NCBI GenBank assembly: GCA_902826155.1
Contig: CADEDU010000026.1
Span: forward strand, 35,014 to 60,339
Direction: 5' to 3'
DNA length: 25,326 nucleotides
From: an uncultured beta proteobacterium
Lineage (GTDB): Bacteria > Pseudomonadota > Gammaproteobacteria > Burkholderiales > SG8-39
Below the pieces are notes generated by a model that saw nothing but the letters and a program-made list of their open reading frames with translations, was not told the DNA's origin and searched no databases. Shown here one piece after another: positions 15,881 to 24,364 of this stretch. The position numbers were made by a program, and so were the translations under genes. The stretch's first letter is position 1. Each line of letters begins with the position of its first letter.

Positions 15881-17119
15881 ATGAACTACGAGCTGCTGGT
15901 CGGACTGCGCTACACGCGCGCCAAGCGGCGCAACCGCTTCATCTCGTTCATCTCGCTCATCTCGATGCTCGGGATCGCGCTGGGCGTGGCTGCGCTGATC
16001 GTCGTCCTGTCGATCATGAACGGGTTCCAGCGCGAATTGCGCTCGCGGATTCTGGGCGTGACCGCGCACGTGCAGGTGAGCGGACCCGAAGGCAAGCTCG
16101 GTGAGTGGCCCAAGGTTGCCGAGACGGCCAGTGCGGACCCAGGCGTGGTCGCCGCGGCGCCGTACGTGAGCACGCAGGCGATGCTCTCCACCGGCGATGT
16201 GGTGCGCGGCGCGAACGTGCGCGGCATCGATCCGCGAATGGAGATCAAGGTCGCCGACATGACGCGCTATCTGCGTGCGGGCACGCTCGATGCGCTCGCC
16301 CCGGGCGAGTTCGGCATCCTGCTCGGTGCCGATCTGGCGAACTTCCTGCACGTGCGGGTAGGCGATCGCGTCACGGTGATGGCTTCGCAGGGCTTGATCA
16401 CGCCGGCGGGCATGGTCCCGCGCACCAAGCAGTTCCGCGTCGTGGGCGTGTTCGAAGTGGGCATGTACGAGTACGACAGCGGACTGGCGCTGGTCCATCT
16501 GCAGGACGCACAGCGACTGTTCAGCTTCGACGGGCAGGTGTCGGGCGTGCGGCTCAAACTCATCGATCTGTTCGATGCGCCCGAGGTCACCCGGCGACTT
16601 GAGCCCAGGCTTGCAGGCACGCAGATCACCGATTGGACGCAGAGCCATGCAAGTTTCTTTCGCGCGGTGCAGGTCGAGAAGAACGTGATGTTCATCATCC
16701 TCACGCTGATCGTTGCGGTGGCCGCGTTCAACATCGTCTCGACGCTGGTGATGGTGGTGACCGACAAGCGTCCCGACATCGCGATCCTGCGCACACTCGG
16801 CGCTTCGCCCGGGGGCATCATGCGCATCTTCGTCGTGCAGGGCGCGTTGATCGGCGTGTTCGGCACCATCGTCGGCCTGCTGGGCGGCGTGCTGCTCGCC
16901 TCGTACATCGACGTGGTGGTGCCGTTTCTCGAGCGAGTGGTCGGGCTGCGCATGTTCGACCCGCAGGTGTATTACATCAGTCAGCTGCCGGCCGAATTGC
17001 AACGCGCCGACGTGATCACCATCGGCGTGGTGGCGTTCGTGCTCAGCCTGCTCGCCACGCTCTACCCAAGCTGGCGCGCCGCAAGGGTGCGCCCGGCCGA
17101 AGCTCTCCGCTACGAATGA
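15881..17119 (+). CDS. lolC: Lipoprotein-releasing ABC transporter permease, LolC/LolE family (second paralogue)
   Basis: A second 412-residue Lol permease, colinear without visible length differences with the gene 30 bp upstream (both begin with [14 protein letters not shown] and end in [18 protein letters not shown]). It has the same four-helix layout and the motif [19 protein letters not shown]. Its periplasmic loop has [16 protein letters not shown], which matches the TPxGxxPxxxxFxVxG pattern of the LolA-binding hook in LolC. It is thus the better candidate for the LolA-recruiting subunit. The stop overlaps the lolD start (ATGA), so permease and ATPase are translationally coupled. Confidence 0.93.
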   Translation: MNYELLVGLRYTRAKRRNRFISFISLISMLGIALGVAALIVVLSIMNGFQRELRSRILGVTAHVQVSGPEGKLGEWPKVAETASADPGVVAAAPYVSTQAMLSTGDVVRGANVRGIDPRMEIKVADMTRYLRAGTLDALAPGEFGILLGADLANFLHVRVGDRVTVMASQGLITPAGMVPRTKQFRVVGVFEVGMYEYDSGLALVHLQDAQRLFSFDGQVSGVRLKLIDLFDAPEVTRRLEPRLAGTQITDWTQSHASFFRAVQVEKNVMFIILTLIVAVAAFNIVSTLVMVVTDKRPDIAILRTLGASPGGIMRIFVVQGALIGVFGTIVGLLGGVLLASYIDVVVPFLERVVGLRMFDPQVYYISQLPAELQRADVITIGVVAFVLSLLATLYPSWRAARVRPAEALRYE

Positions 17120-17805
17120 CCGACACTTCCATCGTTCTGGCCTGTCACGGCCTGACCAAGACGTACGTGCAGGGCCCACATCAGGTGCCGGTGCTGACCG
17201 GCGTCGACCTCGAGGTGCGTGCCGGTGAACTGGTCGCGATCATCGGCGCCTCGGGTTCGGGCAAGAGCACGTTGTTGCATCTGCTGGGCGGACTGGACGA
17301 TCCGAGCGCGGGCACGGTGCGCATCATGGGTCGCGAGATGAGCGCTTTGTCCGACGTGGAACGCGGCAGTTTGCGCAATCAGGCGCTCGGCTTCGTCTAT
17401 CAGTTCCATCATCTGCTGATGGAGTTCAGCGCGCTCGACAACGTCGCGATGCCGTTGTTCATCCGGCGCATGAAGCCGGCGCAGGCGCGCGAGCGGGCCG
17501 CGAAGGTGCTGAGCGAAGTGGGGCTGGGGCAGAGGCTTTCGCACACGCCTTCACAACTGTCGGGCGGCGAGCGTCAGCGCGCGGCATTGGCGCGCGCGCT
17601 GGTGACGCAACCGGCGTGCGTGCTGGCCGACGAACCCACCGGGAATCTCGATCACGCTACGTCACAGAGCGTGTTCGAGCTGCTGCTGCGGCTCAATCGC
17701 GAACATCGCACCAGCTTCATCGTGGTCACGCACGATCAGGAGCTGGCAGCGCGCGCGCACCGCACCATGCGCTTGGAGGACGGGCGCCTGTCGCAGGTGG
17801 CTTGA
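17116..17805 (+). CDS. lolD: Lipoprotein-releasing system ATP-binding protein
   Basis: Cytoplasmic ABC ATPase that powers lipoprotein extraction by the LolC/E permeases. The 229 residues are the usual LolD length. Walker A is GASGSGKST (44-52), Q-loop VYQFHHLL (94-101), signature LSGGERQR (148-155), Walker [12 protein letters not shown] (169-179) and H-loop VTHD (204-207). [18 protein letters not shown] matches the LolD-specific segment after the Q-loop. The start at ATG 17116 overlaps the preceding permease by 4 bp; a much longer in-frame extension runs inside the permease gene and is a shadow. Confidence 0.95.
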   Translation: MTDTSIVLACHGLTKTYVQGPHQVPVLTGVDLEVRAGELVAIIGASGSGKSTLLHLLGGLDDPSAGTVRIMGREMSALSDVERGSLRNQALGFVYQFHHLLMEFSALDNVAMPLFIRRMKPAQARERAAKVLSEVGLGQRLSHTPSQLSGGERQRAALARALVTQPACVLADEPTGNLDHATSQSVFELLLRLNREHRTSFIVVTHDQELAARAHRTMRLEDGRLSQVA

Positions 17806-17861
17806 GGTGCGTCTGTGCAGTGACGGCCCTGACGCGGTGGCCCGGACTCGACAGCCCGGAC

Positions 17862-18926
17862 TCAAGCGGCGCCGAGGCGCTGCTGCAGGTGCTTGCGACC
17901 CGACGGCGTCACCATGTAGAGCAGCACGTCGCCTGCGCGCACCGCGTACTCGTCGCTCGGGTTGTAGTGCCACTGGCCGCCGCCTCGTACCGCCAGGAGC
18001 AGATGGTGCGGTCCGCGCGGATCGAGTTCGCGCACTGCCGTGCCCGAGAGCGGCTCGGGAACGGCGAACTCCTCGACGCGATAGTCGCGATCGGCGTGCG
18101 CCATGTCTTCCATGAACGAGGCCACCTGTGGCCGCACCATCGAGGCGACGATGCTCATGCCGCCGTTGAAGTCGGGCGAGACGATCGCATCGGCGCCGAC
18201 GCGCTTCATCTTCTCGATGTAGTTGACTTCGTGGCAGCGGGCGACGACCCGGATCGAAGGATTGATCTGCTTCGCGCTAAGGGTGATCACCAGATTTTTG
18301 GCGTCGTCGCCGGTGATCGCGAATACGCCCGCGGCGCGCTCCAGTCCGGCCGCGATCAGCACGTGGTCTTCTGCCGCATCACCGTGCAGGAACAGCATCT
18401 CCGGGTCTTCCTCGCGGCAGATCTCGGCGCGAGCGGTGTCGATGTCGATCGTCACGTACGCGCGCTCGGTGCGCGCCAGCTCTGCGGCGACGTTCGCGCC
18501 GACGCGTCCCAGCCCACAGACGATGTGGTGGTTGGAGAGCTTGTCGATGGTCTTGTGCATGCGTCGCCTCTTGAGTGCGTTGTGGATGTCGCCTTCGATC
18601 AGCATCGCGGTGAGCACCGACATGATCACCCAGGTGTTGGCGATGCCGGTGAAGCCGAGCACCATGGTGAACACTCGTCCCGCGGTGCTGCCCGACAGAT
18701 CGATCACCTCGCCGTAGCCGATCGTGGCGATGGTGATGAAGGTCATGTACAGCCCATCGAGGACCGAGTACCGCGGCCCGCCGATGATGAGATAGCCGGC
18801 CGTTCCGATGACATGCAGGCCGAGCAGGAACGCGATCGGCTTGGCCAGCCGTCGTGCTGCCGCACGCAGCAGATGCAGATGCGCTCGGGGCGGGTTGGGC
18901 GCGGAGCGCGAACCGGGCGTGTTCAT
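17862..18926 (-). CDS. Potassium channel with RCK/TrkA-N NAD-binding domain
   Basis: A 354-residue two-transmembrane potassium channel subunit. TM1 is about 31-49, the pore helix and selectivity filter TIATIGYGE lie at 65-73, and TM2 is about 86-110. A cytoplasmic RCK (TrkA-N) domain begins at 133 with the nucleotide-binding motif GLGRVG (138-143) and acidic DID at 161-163. A TrkA-C-like domain occupies roughly 270-354. The filter reads TIGYGE instead of the commoner TVGYGD. The start ATG 18926 gives a short basic N-terminus; its ATGA overlaps the stop of the DUF2062 gene. The layout resembles Kch/MthK-type channels gated by ligands at the RCK ring. Confidence 0.9.
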   Translation of the reverse strand: MNTPGSRSAPNPPRAHLHLLRAAARRLAKPIAFLLGLHVIGTAGYLIIGGPRYSVLDGLYMTFITIATIGYGEVIDLSGSTAGRVFTMVLGFTGIANTWVIMSVLTAMLIEGDIHNALKRRRMHKTIDKLSNHHIVCGLGRVGANVAAELARTERAYVTIDIDTARAEICREEDPEMLFLHGDAAEDHVLIAAGLERAAGVFAITGDDAKNLVITLSAKQINPSIRVVARCHEVNYIEKMKRVGADAIVSPDFNGGMSIVASMVRPQVASFMEDMAHADRDYRVEEFAVPEPLSGTAVRELDPRGPHHLLLAVRGGGQWHYNPSDEYAVRAGDVLLYMVTPSGRKHLQQRLGAA

Positions 18927-19480
18927 GGTGGCTGACCGGCGCGCTGTCGCCGCCGCCGGCGCCAGGCCAGGATGATGTACGCGCGCCACGCCAGGTCGAC
19001 CACCACATAGCCCAGCCCGGCGAGGATGAACGCCAGACACACCAGACCGATCACCAGCGGTTTGCCGAGCGCGCCGAACCATCCGAGCAGCGCCATCGTC
19101 GAGCCGATCAGATCGGAGAAGGTCAGGGTCGGTGGGGTGATCATCTCGCCGTCACCGCCGATGACGAGCTTCCCCAGCTGGAAGGCGAGGTAGTACAGCG
19201 GCAGGATGGTGAATGGATTGGAGTAGAGGGTGACAAAGATTGATACGGGAAGGTTGACTTTGAACAACAACGCCCCGAGCGCGCCCGCGAAGAACTGAAC
19301 CGGGTTGCTCCCGGGGATCAGTCCCGCGAACATGCCCACCGCGGTGCCGCCTGCGACCGAGCGCCGGTTGATGTGCCACAGGTTGGGATGGCTCAGGCGC
19401 GGACCGAAGCGGCGCAGGTACCGGTTGCTGGCGATGCTTTCCGGGGTCGGCAGGTATTTGCGGAAGTACTTCCGGGGCAT
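18923..19480 (-). CDS. DUF2062 membrane protein
   Basis: A 185-residue integral membrane protein of the DUF2062 family. The signature GLIPGSNPVQFFAGALGALLFKVNLP (about 53-78) and SNPFTILPLYYLAFQLG (87-103) is clear. Hydrophobic segments occur near 43-55, 62-85, 88-105 and 140-162, and the C-terminus is strongly basic (WRRRRRQR). It starts at ATG 19480 (MPRKYFRKYLP); the long frame upstream of that is a shadow. It overlaps the potassium channel gene by 4 bp, so both are made from one message. Biochemical role is unknown; close coupling to an ion channel hints at a membrane or cation-related function. Confidence 0.9.
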   Translation of the reverse strand: MPRKYFRKYLPTPESIASNRYLRRFGPRLSHPNLWHINRRSVAGGTAVGMFAGLIPGSNPVQFFAGALGALLFKVNLPVSIFVTLYSNPFTILPLYYLAFQLGKLVIGGDGEMITPPTLTFSDLIGSTMALLGWFGALGKPLVIGLVCLAFILAGLGYVVVDLAWRAYIILAWRRRRRQRAGQPP

Positions 19481-19618
19481 CGCGGCGTTGGAGAGAATTC
19501 GGCCAGAAAGGCTGGCGGTCGCGGCGGATTCTAGAGCCGATTGAAAGCGGCTGATTGCGAAGCGGTTGATAACGAATGATCGCGGCGCGCGTCGAGCGCC
19601 GCACGGGACGGAGGGCAG

Positions 19619-21955
19619 GTGCGAGCGGTTGCCGTCGGCGCAGTGCTCGGTGCAGCAGCGTTGCAGCATGCGGCGAGTCTGCCGTCGCGCTCGACGCTCG
19701 TTGCCATCGGCGTCGGGTTCGCGGCGTTGTGGCTCGTGCTTGCTCGCCTGCGCAATCGATCGCACTGGATGGTCCGCGGCGCAGCGTCGATAGCCGTCGG
19801 CGCGCTCGGCGCCTTCCTGTGGAGCGCGATCCTCGCGCATCAACGCATCGACGCGCGGCTCGATCCGGCATTGGAAGGCCGTGACGTCACGGTGATCGGT
19901 GTCGTGAGCGGGCTGCCGCAACCGTTCGAACGCGGGGTGCGACTCACGCTCGAGGTGGAATCGAGCGATCCCCCTGGCGTGGCTGGTCGTATCGCACTGA
20001 GTTGGTATAGCGGCTGGACCCCGGAGGAGTTCCAGTCGGTGCTGCCGGTGCGCGGCGGCGAGCGTTGGCGCTTCATGGTGCGGCTCAAGCGCCCGCACAC
20101 CAATGCCAATCCGCATGGCTTCGACTACGAGGCGTGGCTGCTCGAACAGAACATCCACGCCACCGGATCGGTGCGGCCGAAGGGTGGGCACCAGCGCATC
20201 GAGGATGCCCGCACGCTGTCAGCGCGCATCGACCGGTTGCGCGATGCCATCCGCGCGCGGCTATGGCAGGCGCTACCCGACTCGCGCTACGCGGGAGTGC
20301 TGGTGGCGCTGGTGGTGGGCGATCAGCGCGCGATCCGCTTCGAGGACTGGGCCACGTTCAACCGGACCGGTGTGACCCATCTCATGAGCATCTCCGGCCT
20401 GCATGTCACCATGATCGCGAGCCTGGCGGCGTGGCTCGCCGCGTGGGGATGGCGCCGATTTGCCAGGCTGCTGATCTGGTGTCCGGCCCGCAAGGCCGCC
20501 GCCGTCGCAGGCGTGCTGACCGCGCTCGTCTACTGCGCGCTGGCAGGCTTCGGCATTCCGGCGCAGCGCACGCTCTACATGCTCGGTGTCGCGGCACTCG
20601 CGCTATGGCTCGATCGCACGCAGTCGGCCTCGCGCGTGCTCGCCCTGGCGTTGCTTGTGGTGCTCGCGATCGACCCCTGGGCGGTGATCGCGCCAGGCTT
20701 CTGGCTGTCGTTCGCCGCGGTAGCACTGATCTTCTACGTCGGTGATCGTTCCCGGCCGCAGGGATTTCTCGCCGGATGGGCGCGAGTGCAATGGGCGATC
20801 ACCGTCGGGCTGGTGCCGCTGACCGTCGCGCTCTTCCATCAGGTGTCGCTCGTGTCGCCGCTGGCCAACGCGATCGCGATCCCGGTGATCAGCGGAATTG
20901 TCACGCCCTTGGCGCTGCTGGCCGCGCTGCTCCCGCTCGACGCGATCGCAGCCGTTGCCCACTGGTTCGTGGCCACGCTGATGCCGTTGCTGCAATGGTT
21001 GGCGGAACTGCCGGTTGCGGTGTGGCAGCAGCACGCCCCGCCGTGGTGGAGCGTTGCGCTGGCGTTGCTGGGCGTGGTCTGGCTGCTTGCGCCGGCGGGT
21101 GTGCCCACGCGCGCAATGGCGTTGCCGCTGTTCGTGCCGATGCTGTTTGCCGTGCCGCAGCGCCCGCCCGCTGGGACGGCGTGGATTGACGTGCTCGACG
21201 TCGGTCAGGGCTCGGCGATCGTCGTTCGCACCGCCGGACACGTGCTCCTGTACGACGCTGGTCCGGCCTACAGCGTCGAAGCCGACGCGGGCGCGCGCGT
21301 GGTGCTGCCGTTTCTGCGCGGCGAAGGCATCGGGCGCATCGATCGCATGATGATCACGCATCTGGACAACGATCATGCCGGCGGGGCCGCCGCGGTCGCG
21401 AGCGTGCTGCCCACCGACATGCTGCTGTCTTCGCTCCCCACGACGCATCGGGTCATGGGGCACGTGCCGTATCGCGTGCCGTGCCTGCGCGGACAATCGT
21501 GGGAGTGGGATGGCGTGCGCTTCGAAGTGCTGCATCCCGGCACAGCGGCGTATGAGTCCGGTGCCAGGCCGAACGCGATGTCGTGCGTGCTGCGCATCAC
21601 TGCGGGTGCGCAAAGCGTGCTGCTCACCGGCGACATCGAGGCGCGCGAGGAGGCGGCGCTGATTCGAGAGGGCATGGCAGCGCTGCGCGCCGATGTCCTG
21701 CTCGTTCCGCATCATGGCAGTCGAACGTCTTCGACCGCCGCGTTCCTCGATGCCGTGTCACCGCGTTACGCATTGATCGGGGCGGGCTACCGCAATCGAT
21801 TCGGTCATCCCAGGGCCGACGTCGTGGCCCGCTACGAATCGCGCGGCATCGCGTTGTTGCGGACCGATACGCTGGGAGCCCTGCGCATCAAGCTGGCGCC
21901 GCAGACCATCGACACGAGCACGTTTCGCGCGACCGATCCGCGTTACTGGCGCTGA
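19619..21955 (+). CDS. comEC: DNA internalization competence protein ComEC/Rec2
   Basis: Inner-membrane channel protein for uptake of single-stranded transforming DNA. The 778 residues carry, in order, a short hydrophobic N-terminal region, a DUF4131-like OB region (about 85-190), the multi-helix Competence domain (about 220-500, with LMSISGLHVTM near 255-265 and WLSFAAVALIFY), and a metallo-beta-lactamase-like domain from about 520. The last has DVLDVGQGSAIVV, THLDNDHAGG near 579-588 and LLVPHHGSRTSS near 692-703, so metal-binding residues are kept. The start GTG 19619 follows GGAGGG (19610-19615) at an unusually short 3-nt spacing; a slightly later start is possible. It appears intact, so natural transformation is feasible if pilus genes exist elsewhere. 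Confidence 0.94.
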   Translation: MRAVAVGAVLGAAALQHAASLPSRSTLVAIGVGFAALWLVLARLRNRSHWMVRGAASIAVGALGAFLWSAILAHQRIDARLDPALEGRDVTVIGVVSGLPQPFERGVRLTLEVESSDPPGVAGRIALSWYSGWTPEEFQSVLPVRGGERWRFMVRLKRPHTNANPHGFDYEAWLLEQNIHATGSVRPKGGHQRIEDARTLSARIDRLRDAIRARLWQALPDSRYAGVLVALVVGDQRAIRFEDWATFNRTGVTHLMSISGLHVTMIASLAAWLAAWGWRRFARLLIWCPARKAAAVAGVLTALVYCALAGFGIPAQRTLYMLGVAALALWLDRTQSASRVLALALLVVLAIDPWAVIAPGFWLSFAAVALIFYVGDRSRPQGFLAGWARVQWAITVGLVPLTVALFHQVSLVSPLANAIAIPVISGIVTPLALLAALLPLDAIAAVAHWFVATLMPLLQWLAELPVAVWQQHAPPWWSVALALLGVVWLLAPAGVPTRAMALPLFVPMLFAVPQRPPAGTAWIDVLDVGQGSAIVVRTAGHVLLYDAGPAYSVEADAGARVVLPFLRGEGIGRIDRMMITHLDNDHAGGAAAVASVLPTDMLLSSLPTTHRVMGHVPYRVPCLRGQSWEWDGVRFEVLHPGTAAYESGARPNAMSCVLRITAGAQSVLLTGDIEAREEAALIREGMAALRADVLLVPHHGSRTSSTAAFLDAVSPRYALIGAGYRNRFGHPRADVVARYESRGIALLRTDTLGALRIKLAPQTIDTSTFRATDPRYWR

Positions 21956-21962
21956 CCAGTGG

Positions 21963-21984
21963 CGGACCTGCCGGCGCAGGTCCG
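21963..21984 (+). other. Perfect inverted repeat downstream of comEC
   Basis: CGGACCTGC / GCAGGTCCG, a 9-bp stem with loop CGGC, 8 bp after the comEC stop. There is no T-run, so it is not a standard terminator. Its right arm runs into a -10-like TACAAT (21985-21990). The right arm plus TACAAT matches the sequence before the tRNA-Ser -10 at 6015-6029 with one difference. Confidence 0.6.
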
Positions 21985-21990
21985 TACAAT
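21985..21990 (+). promoter_or_regulatory. Possible -10 element for the gene at 22021
   Basis: TACAAT lies 30 nt before the ATG, a usual distance for a short leader. No convincing -35 is seen. The resemblance of GCAGGTCCGTACAAT to the tRNA-Ser upstream sequence supports a promoter role. Confidence 0.35.
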
Positions 21991-22020
21991 GACGTGATCG
22001 CTTGATCGCACCTGTCCTCC

Positions 22021-22863
22021 ATGTCCGTTCGCGTCCAGATTGAAGTGCATGGCCCCGCCGAGTTGCTGCGTCCGTTTCGGACGCGCGCCAATGCGTTGCT
22101 CGATGAGCAGTTCGACGATCGCTACGCCGAACATCACACGGCGGACAAGCTCGAGTATCGGCTGGTGGCGAGGCAGGGCATTCCGTTCCCGCCCTTCGTA
22201 ATCGCCTCCGAGGAATGCCCGGAGCTGGTCGTAAACGTCGTCTGGCAGGCACGCTCCGGTCCGCAGCGCGGCGCGGCGACCATCACCGCCGGCAAGGTCG
22301 TCGAGTATGCCGACGAGGGCGCCGCTACTGACGATGGTGTTCGACACCACGTCGAAGCGGCGGCCGACGGTGCGATCACGCTCGCCGTTGCGTTGCGTGA
22401 GTGGCAGCCTGCCGCGTGGCTCGGCTACGCATTGAGTGCGCACCAGCAGAGCTACTTTCACTGCGCTCTCAGCGATGAGGGGATGACGTTTCGGTTCACC
22501 GATGACGTGGCCAGTGCCTGGGCTCGCAGCGTCGAATTCCAGGCCGACGGTTCGTCGCGAGTCAACGCCTGTACCGAGACCATCGAGCCGCCTGTGCTGA
22601 ATGCGCTCGACGATCTGTCGCGAGCCTTCGTCGATGGCTGGATCTGGTTCGAAGCGGAACCCGAACTCGACACTGCGCTGGAGCGGCACCGGTTCACGCA
22701 ATACGGTCTGCGCGTCTACCCGGCCAATCTGCGCAGCGAGAGAATTCGCCGGTCGATGACTCAGCACGACGAGGGCTATCGCTTCGGCACGCTCGATGAG
22801 CTGGCCGCTTCCATCATCGAGGCACTGAATCGGTGCTGGCGTGTAGGTGTCGCGCCCGATTGA
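22021..22863 (+). CDS. Hypothetical protein, no recognised family
   Basis: A 280-residue protein that I do not recognise. It is acidic and soluble by eye, with no signal peptide, membrane segment, metal-binding cluster or nucleotide-binding motif. The N-terminal MSVRVQIEVHGPAELL and the alternating hydrophobic pattern suggest a beta-rich start. Later segments are rich in Glu, Trp and aromatic residues (WLGYALSAHQQSYFHCALSDEGMTF in two parts; DGWIWFEAEPELD). Codon usage is like its neighbours (strong G/C at third positions), which supports a real gene. The ATG 22021 is preceded by TGTCCTCC rather than a purine-rich site. It stands between comEC and an alpha/beta hydrolase, 65 bp after the one and 74 bp before the other, on the same strand. 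Confidence 0.75.
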   Translation: MSVRVQIEVHGPAELLRPFRTRANALLDEQFDDRYAEHHTADKLEYRLVARQGIPFPPFVIASEECPELVVNVVWQARSGPQRGAATITAGKVVEYADEGAATDDGVRHHVEAAADGAITLAVALREWQPAAWLGYALSAHQQSYFHCALSDEGMTFRFTDDVASAWARSVEFQADGSSRVNACTETIEPPVLNALDDLSRAFVDGWIWFEAEPELDTALERHRFTQYGLRVYPANLRSERIRRSMTQHDEGYRFGTLDELAASIIEALNRCWRVGVAPD

Positions 22864-22937
22864 CCGGCCGGCGCCATGGCGTTGTCCGCTATCACCCACG
22901 ATCCATCCACGGCTATCCGTTCTGTCCTCCGTTAACA

Positions 22938-23795
22938 ATGAGCCAGCTTCCCCAACCCAAGTTCGTCACCTGCGTTTCGCCCAGTGGCCTGCACCGCCTC
23001 GCGTATTACGAGTGGGGCGATCCGCGCAATGACAAGGTGGTCGTGTGCGTGCATGGCCTGACGCGTTCCGGGCGTGACTTCGACGCACTCGCGCGCGCGC
23101 TGTCGGACCGGTTTCGCGTCATCTGTCCCGATATGCCGGGGCGCGGTGCGAGCACGTGGCTCAAGAATCCGATGGAGTATCAGATCCCGACGTACATAGC
23201 CGACTGCGTGACCTTGATCGCGCGTGCTGGGGCGGAGCAGGTCGACTGGGTCGGCACGTCGATGGGCGGGCTGATCGGTATGGCACTTGCCTCGCTCGCG
23301 GGTCATCCGATTCGCAAGCTCGTGCTCAACGATGCCGGGCCGGTGATCACGGCGCAATCGCTCGAACGTATCGGCACTTACCTGGGCAAGGCGCCACGCT
23401 TTCCGGACTTTGGTGCTGCCGAGCAGTTCATCCGCACGATATGCGCGCCGTTCGGTCCGCACACGGATGGCGAATGGCGTTTCCTGACCGAAGTGGTGAT
23501 GCGCGTGCAAGCCGACGGCAGCTACGCCGTTCACTACGACCCGGCGATCGCCGTGCCTTACCACGCCGCGCGCACCGGTGCCGACGTGGAGATGTGGCCG
23601 CTCTATGACGCCATCCGCATTCCGACGCTGGTGATCCGCGGCGCGCAGTCCGATCTGCTGCGCCACGAGACGGTGGAGGCGATGCGCCGGCGCGGACCAC
23701 ACGCCGAGGTCGCCGAATTCGCCGGCGTCGGGCACGCACCCACGCTGATGCACGAAGACCAGATCGCGGTTGTACGGGCGTTTCTGGAACGTTGA
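22938..23795 (+). CDS. Alpha/beta hydrolase
   Basis: A 285-residue alpha/beta-hydrolase-fold enzyme with a complete triad: nucleophile S108 in GTSMGG, acid D239 in GAQSDLL and H266 in GVGHAP. The oxyanion-hole motif is VHGLTRSG (38-45) and PDMPGRG follows at 64-70. No signal peptide is seen, so it should be cytoplasmic. The family covers esterases, lactonases and haloalkane-type hydrolases, and the substrate cannot be told from these motifs. The ATG 22938 is chosen because MSQLPQPKFVTCVSPSG leads directly into the first strand; the extension to 22833 overlaps the preceding gene. Its leader carries CTGTCCTCC (22922-22930), also found before the gene at 22021. Confidence 0.9.
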   Translation: MSQLPQPKFVTCVSPSGLHRLAYYEWGDPRNDKVVVCVHGLTRSGRDFDALARALSDRFRVICPDMPGRGASTWLKNPMEYQIPTYIADCVTLIARAGAEQVDWVGTSMGGLIGMALASLAGHPIRKLVLNDAGPVITAQSLERIGTYLGKAPRFPDFGAAEQFIRTICAPFGPHTDGEWRFLTEVVMRVQADGSYAVHYDPAIAVPYHAARTGADVEMWPLYDAIRIPTLVIRGAQSDLLRHETVEAMRRRGPHAEVAEFAGVGHAPTLMHEDQIAVVRAFLER

Positions 23796-23879
23796 ACGTA
23801 CCCCGACACGTTCGGAGAGCGTCCGGCGATCAAGGATTCCGGTCAGCCAGCAATTCGGGAGGCGGCGTGCAACGAGCGA

Positions 23880-24335
23880 TCAGAACATGCCCACCGAAAG
23901 CCCCGCGGCAAGCGTCGCACCGAGTTCGCGGCACTGGTCGAGCGTCGCAGCGGTGATGTCCTTGCGTGCGATCACCGGCTCGATCACTTTCTTCATGCGC
24001 AGGCCGGCGAGGATGCGATCGATGTTGAACACCGCCCCGGCGCCGTCGTTGCCGGCTTTCACGAACAGGCCATAGGGTCGGCCTTCCATGTCGTGCTCGC
24101 ACGGGTAGAAAGTGCGGTCGAAGAAATCCTTGATTGCACCCGACATGTAGCCGAAATTCTCCGGCGTGCCGATGATCAGCCCGTCGGCCGCGCGCAGATC
24201 GCTGGCGTCGGTGTCGAACGCGCGCTTGCAGGTCCAGTCGATGTCCTCGACCGAGCGCACGCCCTCGATGACCGCGTCGCACATGCGCTGCGTGCCGCCC
24301 GATTGCGAGTGGTAGACGATGAGCAGTCGTTTCAC
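23880..24335 (-). CDS. Flavodoxin-family NAD(P)H-dependent oxidoreductase
   Basis: A 151-residue flavodoxin-fold protein, expected to bind FMN and transfer electrons from NAD(P)H. The phosphate-binding loop is HSQSGGTQRM (residues 9-18). The isoalloxazine-contacting segments are GTPENFGYMSG (about 56-66), and KAGNDGAG in the third strand region. It is shorter than WrbA (about 200) and closer to small NAD(P)H:FMN-type flavodoxins. It starts at GTG 24335 with MKRLLIVYHS. It is convergent with the hydrolase gene (84 bp between ends) and follows the mtfA-like gene by 29 bp on the same strand, so they are likely co-transcribed. Electron partner unknown. Confidence 0.87.
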   Translation of the reverse strand: MKRLLIVYHSQSGGTQRMCDAVIEGVRSVEDIDWTCKRAFDTDASDLRAADGLIIGTPENFGYMSGAIKDFFDRTFYPCEHDMEGRPYGLFVKAGNDGAGAVFNIDRILAGLRMKKVIEPVIARKDITAATLDQCRELGATLAAGLSVGMF

Positions 24336-24364
24336 GGCCGATGCGCCTCGATCGGGCGGCGTGC

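Noticed and set aside
14927..17179. A 750-codon open frame on the minus strand
   Set aside because: It lies antisense to both Lol permeases and is full of His, Asp, Arg and Gln from G/C-rich third positions read backwards. The plus strand has clear family proteins.
17840..17863. 10-bp direct repeat GCCCGGACTC between lolD and the potassium channel gene
   Set aside because: Short, G/C-rich and partly within the channel's stop region; likely chance, and no terminator structure is evident.
19540..19580. Promoter for comEC (TTGAAA with TTGATA downstream)
   Set aside because: Spacing of about 19 bp and a poor -10 hexamer; not strong enough to list as a site.
21963..21984. Palindrome after comEC as an intrinsic terminator
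   Set aside because: No run of T residues follows on either strand; it is listed only as an inverted repeat.
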